Assembly: GCA_963800235.1 (NCBI GenBank)
Contig: CAWDAD010000003.1
Coordinates: forward strand, 682,001-746,000
Length of the DNA: 64,000 nt
Direction of reading: 5' to 3'
Origin: CAVVNP01 sp963800235
Lineage (GTDB): Bacteria > Actinomycetota > Acidimicrobiia > Acidimicrobiales > Iamiaceae
The notes under the pieces were generated by a model that ran no database searches, had not been told where the DNA came from, and saw only the letters and a program-made list of their open reading frames with translations. The translations under genes were made by a program, and so were the position numbers. This document shows, in pieces, positions 1 through 8,235 of the stretch. The stretch's first letter is position 1. Every line of letters begins with the position of its first letter.

Positions 1-478
1 CGCCCGCCGACCGACCCGCCTCGGCCCGCTCGACCAGGAAGTCGCCGACCTCGGCGACCACGTCGTCGTAGCGGGGGGCGGCCTGCATGGTGCGGGGATC
101 GCCGAGCATGTGCATGGCCACCCAGCCGACGCCAGGGTGGTCGGCCACCACCTCGTGCAGCGAGGCGGACACGTCGTTGACGAGGGTGGCGCCGGCGTCG
201 ATGGCGGCGGCGGCCACCACCGCGTGACGGGTGTCGATCGACACCGGGACCTCGCCGGCCAGGGCCTCGACCACCGGCAGGACCCGGCGAAGCTCCTCGT
301 CGACGTCGACCGGCTCGGCGTGGGGCCGGGTGCTCTCGCCGCCGACATCGATCCAGCTCGCTCCCTCGGCCGCCAGGCGCCGCCCGTGGGCGATGGCGTC
401 GGCGTGGTCCAGGTAGCGTCCACCGTCGGAGAACGAGTCGGGCGTGACGTTCACGACCCCCATCACCAACGGCAGCAC
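1..478 (-). CDS. folP: Dihydropteroate synthase, 3' part cut by window edge
   Basis: Condenses 6-hydroxymethyl-dihydropterin pyrophosphate with p-aminobenzoate in folate synthesis (known for the family). The reverse strand reads a clear family N-terminus: MGVVNVTPDSFSDGG, then GESTRPH, then VSIDTRHA and LVNDVSA, which are the pterin-pyrophosphate and substrate loops. About 159 residues are visible; a full protein has about 270, so the C-terminal half lies outside the window. I take a GTG at 478 (VLPLVMGVVN); the in-frame ATG at 463 is possible. folE lies 1.5 kb away on the same strand, the usual folate cluster, but a plus-strand membrane gene starts 20 bp from this start codon, so folP must have its own promoter. 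Confidence 0.9.
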   Translation of the reverse strand, partial: MLPLVMGVVNVTPDSFSDGGRYLDHADAIAHGRRLAAEGASWIDVGGESTRPHAEPVDVDEELRRVLPVVEALAGEVPVSIDTRHAVVAAAAIDAGATLVNDVSASLHEVVADHPGVGWVAMHMLGDPRTMQAAPRYDDVVAEVGDFLVERAEAGRSAG

Positions 479-498
479 GGGCGGGAATACTACGACCA

Positions 499-1995
499 GT
501 GTCAAATCCGGCTCATGACGTGACCGTCGACCGTGGCGGTCGCCTCGGAGCGACGGTGGTGGCCGGCGGCTTCCTGGCCGTCCGCGCTCTGGTCTGGCTG
601 ACCGGCGGCCGGTTCTCCACCTCCCTGCTCGACATCCAGCCCCAGCTCCTCGACCGGGTCCAGCTCGCCGCCGATCCCTTCGGGGCGGCCTGGCGGACCC
701 ACATCCAGCCACCGCTCTACAACCTGGTGGTCGGGGTGGTGCTGCGCTGGTCGCCCTGGCCGCCGGGGCTCTCGTTCCAGGTGCTGTGGGTCGCCTGCGG
801 GGCGGTCACCGCGCTGGCGCTGTTCGGCTTCCTGCTGGAGCTGGGGACCGGTTGGCGCCTGGCGGCGGGCGTGGCGCTGGCCGTGGCCGCCCTCGACCCC
901 TACCTGCTCGCCTTCGAGCACACCCTCACCTACGAGACGCCGGTGACCGCGCTGGTGACGGTGTCGGCGTGGGGCGTGGCCCGCTACGCCCGCACCGGGT
1001 CGTGGCGGGACTACGCCCTCTTCGCCGGCGCCGCCACCGCCACCGTGCTCACCCGCAGCCTGTTCCACCCGTTCTGGCTGCTCCTGGTGCTGGTCGGCGT
1101 GCTGCTCCTGCGACGACCGGCCTCGGGCTGGCCGGTGCCCGCGGCCACGGCGGCGACCGCGCTGGTGCTGGTCGGGGTGGTGATGGCCCAGCACCAGGCC
1201 CTCTCGGGATCGTGGGAGCTCAGCAGCTTCGCCGGCATGAACCTGCAGCGCTCGGTGATCGGGCCGCTCCCCCCGGCGACGGTGCGCCGGATGGTCGCCG
1301 ACGGGACCGTGTCCCGCGAGGCGACCATCGATCCCTTCTCCGCCTACGCCGACTACCAGCCCCTCTTCGGGCCCTGCCGCAGCTCCAGCCGCGATCCGGT
1401 GCTGGCCTCGCCGGTCAAGCGGGCCGGCTTCGCCAACTACGACGCCGACTGCTACCTGCCGGCCTACCGACGGGCCCAGCGCGACGCCCTGGCCGCCCTG
1501 CGGGCCGAACCGGGCCGCTACCTCGGCACCCGGGTCACCGCCGCCTCCATCTTCCTCAACGAGCAGGACGGCATCGGGGCCCGCAGCCCGGTCACCACCG
1601 CCCTGCGCCACGTCGGCGACGCGGTGCTGCTCGTGGTGCCCCACCGGCTCGACATGCGGGGCTGGCAGGCCTCCCCGGGCGGGCTCCCCGGGCTCGACCT
1701 GAAGGTGTCGCTCACCGCCGCGGCGTCCATCGTGGTGGCGCTCGGCCTCGGGCTGCGGGCGGCCTGGCGACGGCGACCCGGCGGCGAGGGCGCCTCCGAC
1801 CCGGCCGACCTCGCCCGCCTCTACGTGGCCATCACCCTCGCCGCCGTGCTGGCCCTCGGCCTCACCACCGAGCTGGGGGAGAACGGCCGGTTCCGCATGG
1901 TGCTCGACCCCCTGCTGCTCGGGTTGCTGGCCGTCACCGTGGCCGGCTGGCTGCGGGCGGGCCTGACTCGCCGGCGGGGAGCTCACGCCGGGTGA
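499..1995 (+). CDS. Polytopic membrane protein, GT-C/PMT-like
   Basis: A 498-residue protein with roughly nine to eleven hydrophobic segments spread over its length. After the first segment there is a large outer loop and the sequence HIQPPLYNLVVG, like the HPPLYxxL motif of PMT/ArnT-type glycosyltransferases that use lipid-linked sugars. A second soluble stretch (about residues 250 to 350) is rich in Tyr, Asp and Arg. I infer a cell-envelope glycosyltransferase, but no catalytic acidic pair is certain, so substrate and reaction are unknown. The start is GTG at 499, only 20 bp from the divergent folP start; no strong Shine-Dalgarno is visible. It sits inside what is otherwise a minus-strand folate operon, which suggests insertion of this gene into an older block. 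Confidence 0.7.
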   Translation: MSNPAHDVTVDRGGRLGATVVAGGFLAVRALVWLTGGRFSTSLLDIQPQLLDRVQLAADPFGAAWRTHIQPPLYNLVVGVVLRWSPWPPGLSFQVLWVACGAVTALALFGFLLELGTGWRLAAGVALAVAALDPYLLAFEHTLTYETPVTALVTVSAWGVARYARTGSWRDYALFAGAATATVLTRSLFHPFWLLLVLVGVLLLRRPASGWPVPAATAATALVLVGVVMAQHQALSGSWELSSFAGMNLQRSVIGPLPPATVRRMVADGTVSREATIDPFSAYADYQPLFGPCRSSSRDPVLASPVKRAGFANYDADCYLPAYRRAQRDALAALRAEPGRYLGTRVTAASIFLNEQDGIGARSPVTTALRHVGDAVLLVVPHRLDMRGWQASPGGLPGLDLKVSLTAAASIVVALGLGLRAAWRRRPGGEGASDPADLARLYVAITLAAVLALGLTTELGENGRFRMVLDPLLLGLLAVTVAGWLRAGLTRRRGAHAG

Positions 1996-2004
1996 GGGCG
2001 GGCG

Positions 2005-2634
2005 TCAGCGGTTGGTGTTGATGAAGCGCATGGCCTCCTCGCGCGTGGCCACGTTGCTGCGGAACAGGCCGCGGACCGCGGAGGTGACGGTGCGCGAGCC
2101 GGGCTTGCGGACCCCGCGCATGGACATGCACAGGTGCTCGGCCTCGATCACGACCATGACGCCGCGGGGCTCGAGGGTCTGCTCCATGGCGTCGGCGACC
2201 TGGGTCGTCAGCCGCTCCTGCACCTGGGGGCGGCGGGCGTAGCCGTCGACCAGCCGGGCCAGCTTGGACAGCCCGGTGACCCGGCCGTCGTGGTTGGGGA
2301 TGTAGGCGACGTGGGCGGTGCCGACCCACGGCAGCAGGTGGTGCTCGCAGCAGCTGTACATGGGGATGTCGCGCACCATGACCATCTCGTCGTGGCCGGC
2401 CTCGAAGGTGGTGGTCAGGTGCTCGGACGGGTCCTCGCGCAGGCCGGCGAAGATCTCCTCGTACATGCGGGCGACCCGGGCGGGGGTGTCGCGCAGGCCG
2501 TCGCGCTCGGGGTCCTCGCCGATGGCCAGCAGGAGCTCGACCACCGCCTTCTCGAGCCGGACGCGGTCGACCGGGGAACCGCCCTCGTCGAGGGTCAGGC
2601 CGACCGGCCGCTCGTCGTCGGGCACCAGGCTCAC
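2005..2634 (-). CDS. folE: GTP cyclohydrolase I
   Basis: Converts GTP to 7,8-dihydroneopterin triphosphate, the first step of folate synthesis. The 209 residues match the usual length of about 200. Zinc-site and active-site signatures are present: SCCEHHLLPW (Cys and two His), GLSKLARLVD, RPQVQERLT and a final Cys in EAEHLCMSMRG. The GTG start overlaps the ftsH stop by 4 bases (GTGA), so the two are translationally coupled. The order ftsH-folE-folP is common in actinomycetes. Confidence 0.96.
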   Translation of the reverse strand: MSLVPDDERPVGLTLDEGGSPVDRVRLEKAVVELLLAIGEDPERDGLRDTPARVARMYEEIFAGLREDPSEHLTTTFEAGHDEMVMVRDIPMYSCCEHHLLPWVGTAHVAYIPNHDGRVTGLSKLARLVDGYARRPQVQERLTTQVADAMEQTLEPRGVMVVIEAEHLCMSMRGVRKPGSRTVTSAVRGLFRSNVATREEAMRFINTNR

Positions 2635-4487
2635 GACGACGACCCCGCCGGGTCGGCCGCCACCCCGCCCCAGGTCTCGAGCCCCCCGAAGATCTCGAGC
2701 AGCTGCGGCTCGTCGAGGGTCTCCTTCTCGACCAGGGCGTCGACCAACCGGTCGAGGGTGGCGCGGTGCAGCGTCAGGATCTCGCGGGCCTCGCCGTGGG
2801 CCTCGTCGAGCAGGCGGCGGACCTCGGCGTCGATCGACCCGGCGACCTGGTCGGAGTAGTTGGCCTCGTGGCCGACCTCCTTGCCGAGGAACACCTCACC
2901 GTGCTTCTCGCCGAGCCGCTGGGGGCCCAGCTCGTCGCTCATGCCGTACTCGGTGACCATGGCCCGGGCGATCTGCGTCGCCTTCTCGATGTCGTCGGCC
3001 GCGCCGGTCGTCGGATCGCCGAAGGTGAGCTCCTCGGCGGTCCGGCCGCCGAGGAGCATGGCCAGCTGGTCGCGCAGCTCCGAGCGGGTCCGCAGGTACT
3101 TGTCCTCGACCGGCAGGGCGAGGGTCCAGCCGAGGGCCCGGCCCCGGGAGATGATCGACACCTTGTGGATCGGGTCGGTGTTGGGCAGCACCTGGCCGAC
3201 CAGGGCGTGGCCCCCCTCGTGGTAGGCGATGACCCGCTTCTCCTTGTCGGACATGACCCGGGTCTTGCGCTCGGGACCGGCCAGCACGCGGTCGATGGCC
3301 TCCTCGACCTCGGCCATGGTGATGGTCTGCTTGGCCCGCCGGGCGGTGAGCAGGGCCGACTCGTTCATCAGGTTCGCCAGGTCGGCGCCGGTGAAGCCCG
3401 GGGTGCGGCGGGCCACCACGTCGAGGCTCACGTCGTGGGCGAGCGGCTTGCCCTTGGCGTGGACGTTGAGGATGGCCCGTCGGCCGAGCAGGTCGGGCTG
3501 GTCGACCACGATCTGGCGGTCGAAGCGCCCGGGGCGCAGCAGGGCGGGGTCGAGGATGTCGGGACGGTTGGTGGCGGCGATCAGGATGACCCCGGACTTC
3601 ACGTCGAAGCCGTCCATCTCGACGAGCAGCTGGTTCAGGGTCTGCTCGCGCTCGTCGTGGCCGCCGCCCAACCCGGCGCCGCGGTGGCGGCCGACGGCGT
3701 CGATCTCGTCGACGAACACGATGGCGGGGGCGGTGGCCTTGGCCTGGTCGAACAGGTCGCGCACCCGGCTGGCGCCGACGCCCACGAACATCTCGACGAA
3801 GTCGGATCCCGAGATGGAGAAGAACGGCACCCCCGCCTCGCCGGCCACCGCCCGGGCCAGCAGCGTCTTGCCGGTGCCGGGCGGGCCGTAGAGCAGCACA
3901 CCCTTGGGGATCTTCGCCCCGATCGACTGGAACTTGGCCGGGTTCTGCAGGAACTCCTTGATCTCCTGCAGCTCCTCGACCGCCTCGTCGGCGCCGGCCA
4001 CGTCGGCGAAGGTGACCTGCGGCTCGTCGTGGTCGACCTTGCGGGGCTTGGCCTTGCCGAACTGCATGACCTTGCCGCCGCCGCCCTGCATGGACGACAC
4101 GAAGTAGAGGAACACGCCGATCAGCAGGACGACCGGGGCGAAGTCGAGCAGGATCGTCTGCCACAGCGGGGTGCCCTGCTGACTGGTCTTGACCTCGACC
4201 GGCTTGCCGTCGGCGCCCTTGGCCGAGCGCAGCTCCTTGGTGAGCGTCTCGGTGTAGTCCCCGGGGAACGAGGCCTTGTAGGAGGTGCCGTCGGTGAGCT
4301 TGCCGGTGACCTGGTGGTCCTTGTCCTTGATGGTGGCGTCGGCCACCTTGCCGGCATGGACCTTCTGCTCGAGCTGGTCGAGGCGCAGGTCGGTGGGCGA
4401 GCCGCCGCGGTTCAGCAGCGAGGCCAGCGCGATGGCGGCCAGGACGACCACCACACCACCGACGATGGTCCGACGGGTGAGCTTCAC
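2631..4487 (-). CDS. ftsH: ATP-dependent zinc metalloprotease FtsH
   Basis: Membrane-anchored AAA+ protease for quality control of membrane and regulatory proteins. The 618 residues show two transmembrane segments (about 8-25 and 112-131) flanking a small extracytoplasmic domain. The AAA module follows, with Walker A GPPGTGKT near residue 200, the pore motif FVEMFVGVGA, Walker B IVFVDEIDAVG and the second region of homology (NRPDILDPALLRPGRFDR). The zinc protease motif HEGGH is near residue 421. Nothing is missing. The start is GTG; TAGCCT lies 9 nt upstream, a possible -10 for a nearly leaderless mRNA. Confidence 0.97.
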   Translation of the reverse strand: MKLTRRTIVGGVVVVLAAIALASLLNRGGSPTDLRLDQLEQKVHAGKVADATIKDKDHQVTGKLTDGTSYKASFPGDYTETLTKELRSAKGADGKPVEVKTSQQGTPLWQTILLDFAPVVLLIGVFLYFVSSMQGGGGKVMQFGKAKPRKVDHDEPQVTFADVAGADEAVEELQEIKEFLQNPAKFQSIGAKIPKGVLLYGPPGTGKTLLARAVAGEAGVPFFSISGSDFVEMFVGVGASRVRDLFDQAKATAPAIVFVDEIDAVGRHRGAGLGGGHDEREQTLNQLLVEMDGFDVKSGVILIAATNRPDILDPALLRPGRFDRQIVVDQPDLLGRRAILNVHAKGKPLAHDVSLDVVARRTPGFTGADLANLMNESALLTARRAKQTITMAEVEEAIDRVLAGPERKTRVMSDKEKRVIAYHEGGHALVGQVLPNTDPIHKVSIISRGRALGWTLALPVEDKYLRTRSELRDQLAMLLGGRTAEELTFGDPTTGAADDIEKATQIARAMVTEYGMSDELGPQRLGEKHGEVFLGKEVGHEANYSDQVAGSIDAEVRRLLDEAHGEAREILTLHRATLDRLVDALVEKETLDEPQLLEIFGGLETWGGVAADPAGSSS

Positions 4488-4540
4488 AGGCCCAGGAGGC
4501 TACCGGCGCCCGGTGACCGTCCCGGTGGCGTGGCCGGGGT

Positions 4541-5080
4541 TCAGGAGCCGTCGCAGCGGCGGACGTCGGGCAGGTTGCGGTACCGCTCCGCCAGATCGAG
4601 GCCGTAGCCGACGACGAACTCGGGCGGGATGGTGAACCCGGTGTAGGCCAGGTCGAGGTCGGCCTCCTGCAGGCCCTCGCGGACGAGCAGGGCGCACACC
4701 TCGAGGCTGGCCGGGTTGCGGGCGAGCAGGTTGCGGCGGAGGTACTGCAGGGTCAGCCCGCTGTCGATGATGTCCTCGACCAGGAGCACGTGACGGCCCG
4801 AGAGGTCGATGTCGAGGTCCTTCACGATGCGGACCACGCCGCTCGACCGGGTGGCGGCGCCGTAGGACGAGACGGCCATGAAGTCGAACTCGAGGGGCAG
4901 GTCGACGGCCCGAGCCAGGTCGGCCATGAACACGAAGGCGCCCTTGAGCACCCCGACCAGGAGCGGCACCCGCCCGGCGTAGTCCTCGGTGATCTGCTCG
5001 CCGAGCGAGGCGATGCGCTCGGCGATGCGGTCCGCCGGGACGATCACCGGTCCCAGCGAGGGGTCGTCGGCGGCAGCCAC
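4541..5080 (-). CDS. hpt: Hypoxanthine phosphoribosyltransferase
   Basis: Salvages hypoxanthine or guanine with PRPP to IMP or GMP. The 179-residue protein contains the PRPP-binding signature VLLVEDIIDSGLTL, the flexible loop region (MAVSSYGAATRSSG) and the base-binding C-terminal part (YTGFTIPPEFVVGYGLDLAERYRNL). Length and layout are normal. GTG start at 5080. It lies between tilS and ftsH, the standard actinobacterial and firmicute order, and is probably co-transcribed with them. Confidence 0.95.
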   Translation of the reverse strand: MAAADDPSLGPVIVPADRIAERIASLGEQITEDYAGRVPLLVGVLKGAFVFMADLARAVDLPLEFDFMAVSSYGAATRSSGVVRIVKDLDIDLSGRHVLLVEDIIDSGLTLQYLRRNLLARNPASLEVCALLVREGLQEADLDLAYTGFTIPPEFVVGYGLDLAERYRNLPDVRRCDGS

Positions 5081-5110
5081 CGCCGCATCTTGCCAGGTCG
5101 CCCGGAACGC

Positions 5111-5997
5111 TCAGCACGGCCCCTCGAGCCGCAACCGGCCGGCGGTACGGGCCACCCGCCGACCGCCCCGGACCTCGCAGGCGACCACCTCGCCGCGGGC
5201 CACCGCCAGCACCCGGTCGACCGCAGCGGCGCTGGGCGGCTGGCCGTCGTCGGAGGCGGCCTGCAGCCAGCGTCGGACGGCGCGCCGGGCGAGCGGCGCC
5301 GGGGCAGCGGCCAGCGCCGCCGCGTCGCTCGGATCGAGGTCGGCGGCCAGCGCGGCGAGCAGGTCGGCGTCGTCGGCCAGCAGGTCGGCCTGGCGGCACA
5401 GCACCGGCACCAGGTCCCGCTCGGCCACCGACGTCAGCAGCGGCAGCACCTCGTGACGGACCCGGTTGCGCCGGAAGCGCCGGTCGGCGTTGGACGGGTC
5501 GTCGAACCAGCTCAGGCCGGCGCCCCGGCAGACCGCCTCGGTCTCGCGGCGCCGCAGGTCGAGCAGCGGCCGCCGGGTCGAGCGGCGGAGGGCCGACAAC
5601 CCGTCCAGCCCGGCGCCGCGCAGCAGGTTGAGCAGCACGGTCTCGGCCCGGTCGTCGGCGGTGTGGCCGGTGAGGACCCCGCGCCGGCAACGCGCCGTAC
5701 CGGGCGGCGCGGGCGCGCGCTTCGAGGTTGGGTCCCGTCGCCGACCTCGACCACCACCGACCGGAAGGCGAACCCGAAGCGGTCGGCCGCCTCGGCCACC
5801 GGCACCGCCTCGGCGGCCGAGCCCGTCCGCAACCCGTGGTCGACGTGCACGACCGTGCTGCCGGGGGCCAGGCCGGCCGCGGCGGCCAGCACCAGCAGCG
5901 CCAGCGAGTCGGCCCCGCCCGAGACGGCGAGGGTGACCGGCGGGTCGGGATCGGGGAAGGTGCAGCGCCCGAGCAGGGCGGACGCGGACCGACCGGT
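5111..5997 (-). pseudogene. tilS: tRNA(Ile)-lysidine synthase, reading frame broken
   Basis: TilS places lysidine at C34 of tRNA-Ile(CAU) and is essential in most bacteria. The pieces are all here but in different frames. The PP-loop SGGADS and VVHVDHGLRTGS are in one frame (about 5925 to 5735), NLEARARAARYGAL in a second (about 5730 to 5698), and GHTADDRAETVLLNLLRGAG plus the whole C-terminal part in a third (5690 to 5111). About ten residues expected between ARYxAL and the TGH motif are missing. No start codon follows the preceding gene's putative stop at 6001. I think base errors in the assembly are more likely than true loss, because the remaining codons are well conserved. Confidence 0.82.
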
Positions 5998-6000
5998 CCG

Positions 6001-7083
6001 TCAGGACGCGACCTCGTGGCGGGGTGCCGAGGCGCGCGTCGAGCCAGGCTTCCGGGTCGCGGATCTCCGCCATGGACGGCAGGTTCTCGGGGCGCTCCCA
6101 CGCCCGGTCGAGCAGCGCCGGTCCGCCGACGGACTCGACCGTCTCGATGAAGCGCTCGCCCTGCTCGTACTGCTTGAGCTTGGCGTCGAGGCCGATCAGC
6201 TTCTGCAGCAGCTTGGCCAGGCCGGGTGACCCTGCTGGCGCCGCTGCCGCAGGGCCCGACCGAAGCGCTCGGCGCTCGGGATCTGGTCGGCGCCGGCCCG
6301 GTCCATGGTGATGTCGCCGTGGCCCTCGAGCAGGCTCATCAGCCCGCCGACCTGGTCGAGGACCTGCGCGCTGCTCGGGCCCGGCGAACAGCGCCATGAG
6401 CCCGCCGTCGTCGAGCGGGTTCTTGCCCTTGCGGGTGGCGTCGACGGCCGCGGCCGAGGGCGTCGAGCAGCCGCTTCGGGTCGGGATCGACCGAGTCGAC
6501 GGTGGCGTGCACCAGGCCGAGGAAGTGCTCGCGCATCCACGGGATGCCGGTGAACTGGGCGCGGTGGGTGACCTCGTGGAGGGCCAACCACAGCCGGAAC
6601 TCCCGGGGCGGGAAGGCGAAGCGCTTCTCGAGGGCGAGCACGTTGGGCCCGACGAAGTAGACGATGTCCTGGTCCTCGGGGTGCTCGTCCTCGATGACGA
6701 GCAGGTCGTACTGGCCGAGCACCCGGCTCGACATCCAGCCGAGCAGGACCCCCAGCTCGGCGCCCGCGACCCGACGGGCGACGGGCGCCATCGGGCTGTG
6801 GGAGAGCTTCTCCTCGAGCCGCTCGGTGAAGGGGTTGAGCAGGCGCTGGAAGGAGGCGATGTTGGCGCGGATCCAGCCGGGGCGGTCGGTGACGCCGGGC
6901 CCGCGCCGGGCCGGCCAGGCTGGTCAGCCCGGTGGCGGCCTCGACCTTCCGCTCGGCCTCGGCGGTCAGCTCCTCGAAGTCGGGGACGAGCGACTGGTAG
7001 TGGTACGAGTCGCTGAACGGGTCGCGCCCGGCGGCGCGGACCGCCACCCGCTCGGCCAGGCCCCAGTCGATGGACCCGGCCAC
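6001..7083 (-). pseudogene. DUF2342 zincin-like metalloprotease, multiply frameshifted
   Basis: A homologue of the actinobacterial zincin family often named F420-biosynthesis-associated protein; its substrate is unknown. The N-terminus (MAGSIDWGLAERVA, GTG at 7083) reads well to about 6910. The middle, with the zinc motif HEVTH and the flanking FRLWLAL and RAQFTGIPWMREH, is in a second frame. Then GGLMALFAGPEQ, LDQVGGLMSLLEGHGD and LAKLLQKLIGLDAKLKQYEQG each need another frame change. Breaks lie near 6905, 6453, 6374, 6231 and 6022. A TGA at 6001-6003 (preceded by EVAS) is the best stop. All family blocks are present in order, so I see a complete gene with indel errors or very recent decay. 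Confidence 0.8.
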
Positions 7084-7084
7084 G

Positions 7085-7228
7085 TCAGGGCCGGTCGCGG
7101 GGCGGGTACTTGGGCCGGACGACCTTCACCAGGTAGCCACCGATGGTGGCCAGGCCCGCCACGATGATGAGGACGGCCAGCGGCACGCCGATCCAGTAGG
7201 TCCAGACCTTGGCTGCGAGCACGAGCAT
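7085..7228 (-). CDS. 47-residue single-span membrane protein
   Basis: A short protein starting MLVLAAKVWTYWIGVPLAV, with one hydrophobic helix (about residues 11-33) followed by a basic tail (YLVKVVRPKYPPRDRP). ATG start at 7228; a TAGGAT hexamer lies 7 nt upstream (7236-7241), fitting a leaderless transcript. The stop is followed after one base by the GTG of the DUF2342 protease gene, so the two are probably one transcription unit. Function unknown; it may anchor or regulate the neighbouring protease (inference from position only). Confidence 0.7.
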   Translation of the reverse strand: MLVLAAKVWTYWIGVPLAVLIIVAGLATIGGYLVKVVRPKYPPRDRP

Positions 7229-7262
7229 GGGGGCGATCCTAGGGGTGGGTCCGCACCCGGCC

Positions 7263-7565
7263 TCAACCGGCCGGCGACGTGCCGGGGGGCGGGGTTCCCG
7301 ATGCCGCGTGGAGGGCCTCGGCCACCCGCTGGCGCAGCGAGTCGGGGCACACCTCCTGGCACTTGTGGGCGATCACCATGCGCAGCTCGGCCTCGAAGTC
7401 GAAGGCCTCGAGGCACGGCCCGCACTCGTCGAGGTGCTGCTGGATGTGGGCCCGTCGGTCGGAGGTGAGCTCGCCGTCGAGGTAGGTGTAGAGCTCGACG
7501 AGGGTCTCCTCGCAGTTCCCTTCGTCGTGGAGGGCGTCGGGCTGGTGGTCGTCGGGCTGGCTCAC
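7263..7565 (-). CDS. rsrA: Zinc-binding redox anti-sigma factor, RsrA-type
   Basis: Binds and silences the partner ECF sigma factor; in the RsrA family, thiol oxidation releases zinc and frees the sigma factor. The 100-residue protein carries the ZAS motif His44-x3-Cys48-x2-Cys51 plus an upstream Cys18, the arrangement used for redox sensing. Its GTG overlaps the stop of the sigma gene (GTGA), a typical coupling for a stoichiometric pair. The C-terminal tail beyond residue 85 is Pro/Gly-rich and probably disordered. I infer disulfide-stress sensing from the Cys pattern; no ligand data are visible. Confidence 0.9.
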   Translation of the reverse strand: MSQPDDHQPDALHDEGNCEETLVELYTYLDGELTSDRRAHIQQHLDECGPCLEAFDFEAELRMVIAHKCQEVCPDSLRQRVAEALHAASGTPPPGTSPAG

Positions 7566-8167
7566 GCGTGGGTTCCTGTGCCGAGTCGAGTCGGGGAGTC
7601 GTCGTCGGGGTCCACCAGGCCCCGTCCGGCGGCGAACTCGTACAACTGCTTCTGCAGGCTCTTTCTTCCCCGGTGCAGCCGGCTCATGACCGTGCCGATC
7701 GGGATGTCGAGGATCTCGGCGATCTCCTTGTACGAGAAGCCCTCGATGTCGGCGAGGATCACCGCCAGCCGGAACGACTCGGGCAGCGCCTCCATGGCCG
7801 ACTTCACCTCGGCATCGGTGAACCAGTCCATGAGCTCGTCCTCGGCGCTGCGCCCCATGGCGGCGGCCTCGAGACCGCCGAGCCGCCGGTAGAGGTAGAG
7901 GTCCTCGGACTCGTCGAGCTCGGACTCGTCGGGTCGGCGCTGCTTGGCCCGGTAGCTGTTGATGAAGGTGTTGGTGAGGATCCGGTACAGCCAGGCCTTG
8001 AGGTTGGTGCCCTGTTCGAAGCCGCCGAAGCCCCGGTAGGCGCGCAGGTACGTCTCCTGCACGAGGTCCTCGGCATCGGCCGGGCGCCGGGTCATGCGCA
8101 GCGCGGCCGAGTACAGCTGCGGCATGAACTCCATCGCCTGGTCGGCGAAGGTGGCCTGATCTGCCAT
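7562..8167 (-). CDS. sigR: ECF sigma factor, SigR/SigH type
   Basis: A 201-residue extracytoplasmic-function sigma factor. Region 2 contains MRRPADAEDLVQETYLRAYRGF and the -10 recognition helix WLYRILTNTFINSYR. Region 4 carries EALPESFRLAVILADIEGFSYKEIAEIL and the recognition helix IGTVMSRLHRGRKSL. In actinomycetes this subfamily drives thioredoxin, mycothiol and protease genes under thiol stress (known). ATG start at 8167; TAGGTT at 8175-8180 lies 7 nt upstream, so the mRNA is probably leaderless and not, at this promoter, made by the sigma factor itself. No GGAAT-type autoregulatory promoter was found near the start. Confidence 0.92.
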   Translation of the reverse strand: MADQATFADQAMEFMPQLYSAALRMTRRPADAEDLVQETYLRAYRGFGGFEQGTNLKAWLYRILTNTFINSYRAKQRRPDESELDESEDLYLYRRLGGLEAAAMGRSAEDELMDWFTDAEVKSAMEALPESFRLAVILADIEGFSYKEIAEILDIPIGTVMSRLHRGRKSLQKQLYEFAAGRGLVDPDDDSPTRLGTGTHA

Positions 8168-8235
8168 CTCGGCCAACCTAGCGGCGGGTGCCGACCGCCA
8201 CGGCGCCGGAGGCCGGGGGCCTAGCGTCGGGGGCG

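Noticed and set aside
2766..4607. 613-residue open frame antisense to ftsH
   Set aside because: Shadow frame of a highly conserved gene; composition is Val/Gly/His/Asp-rich with no motif.
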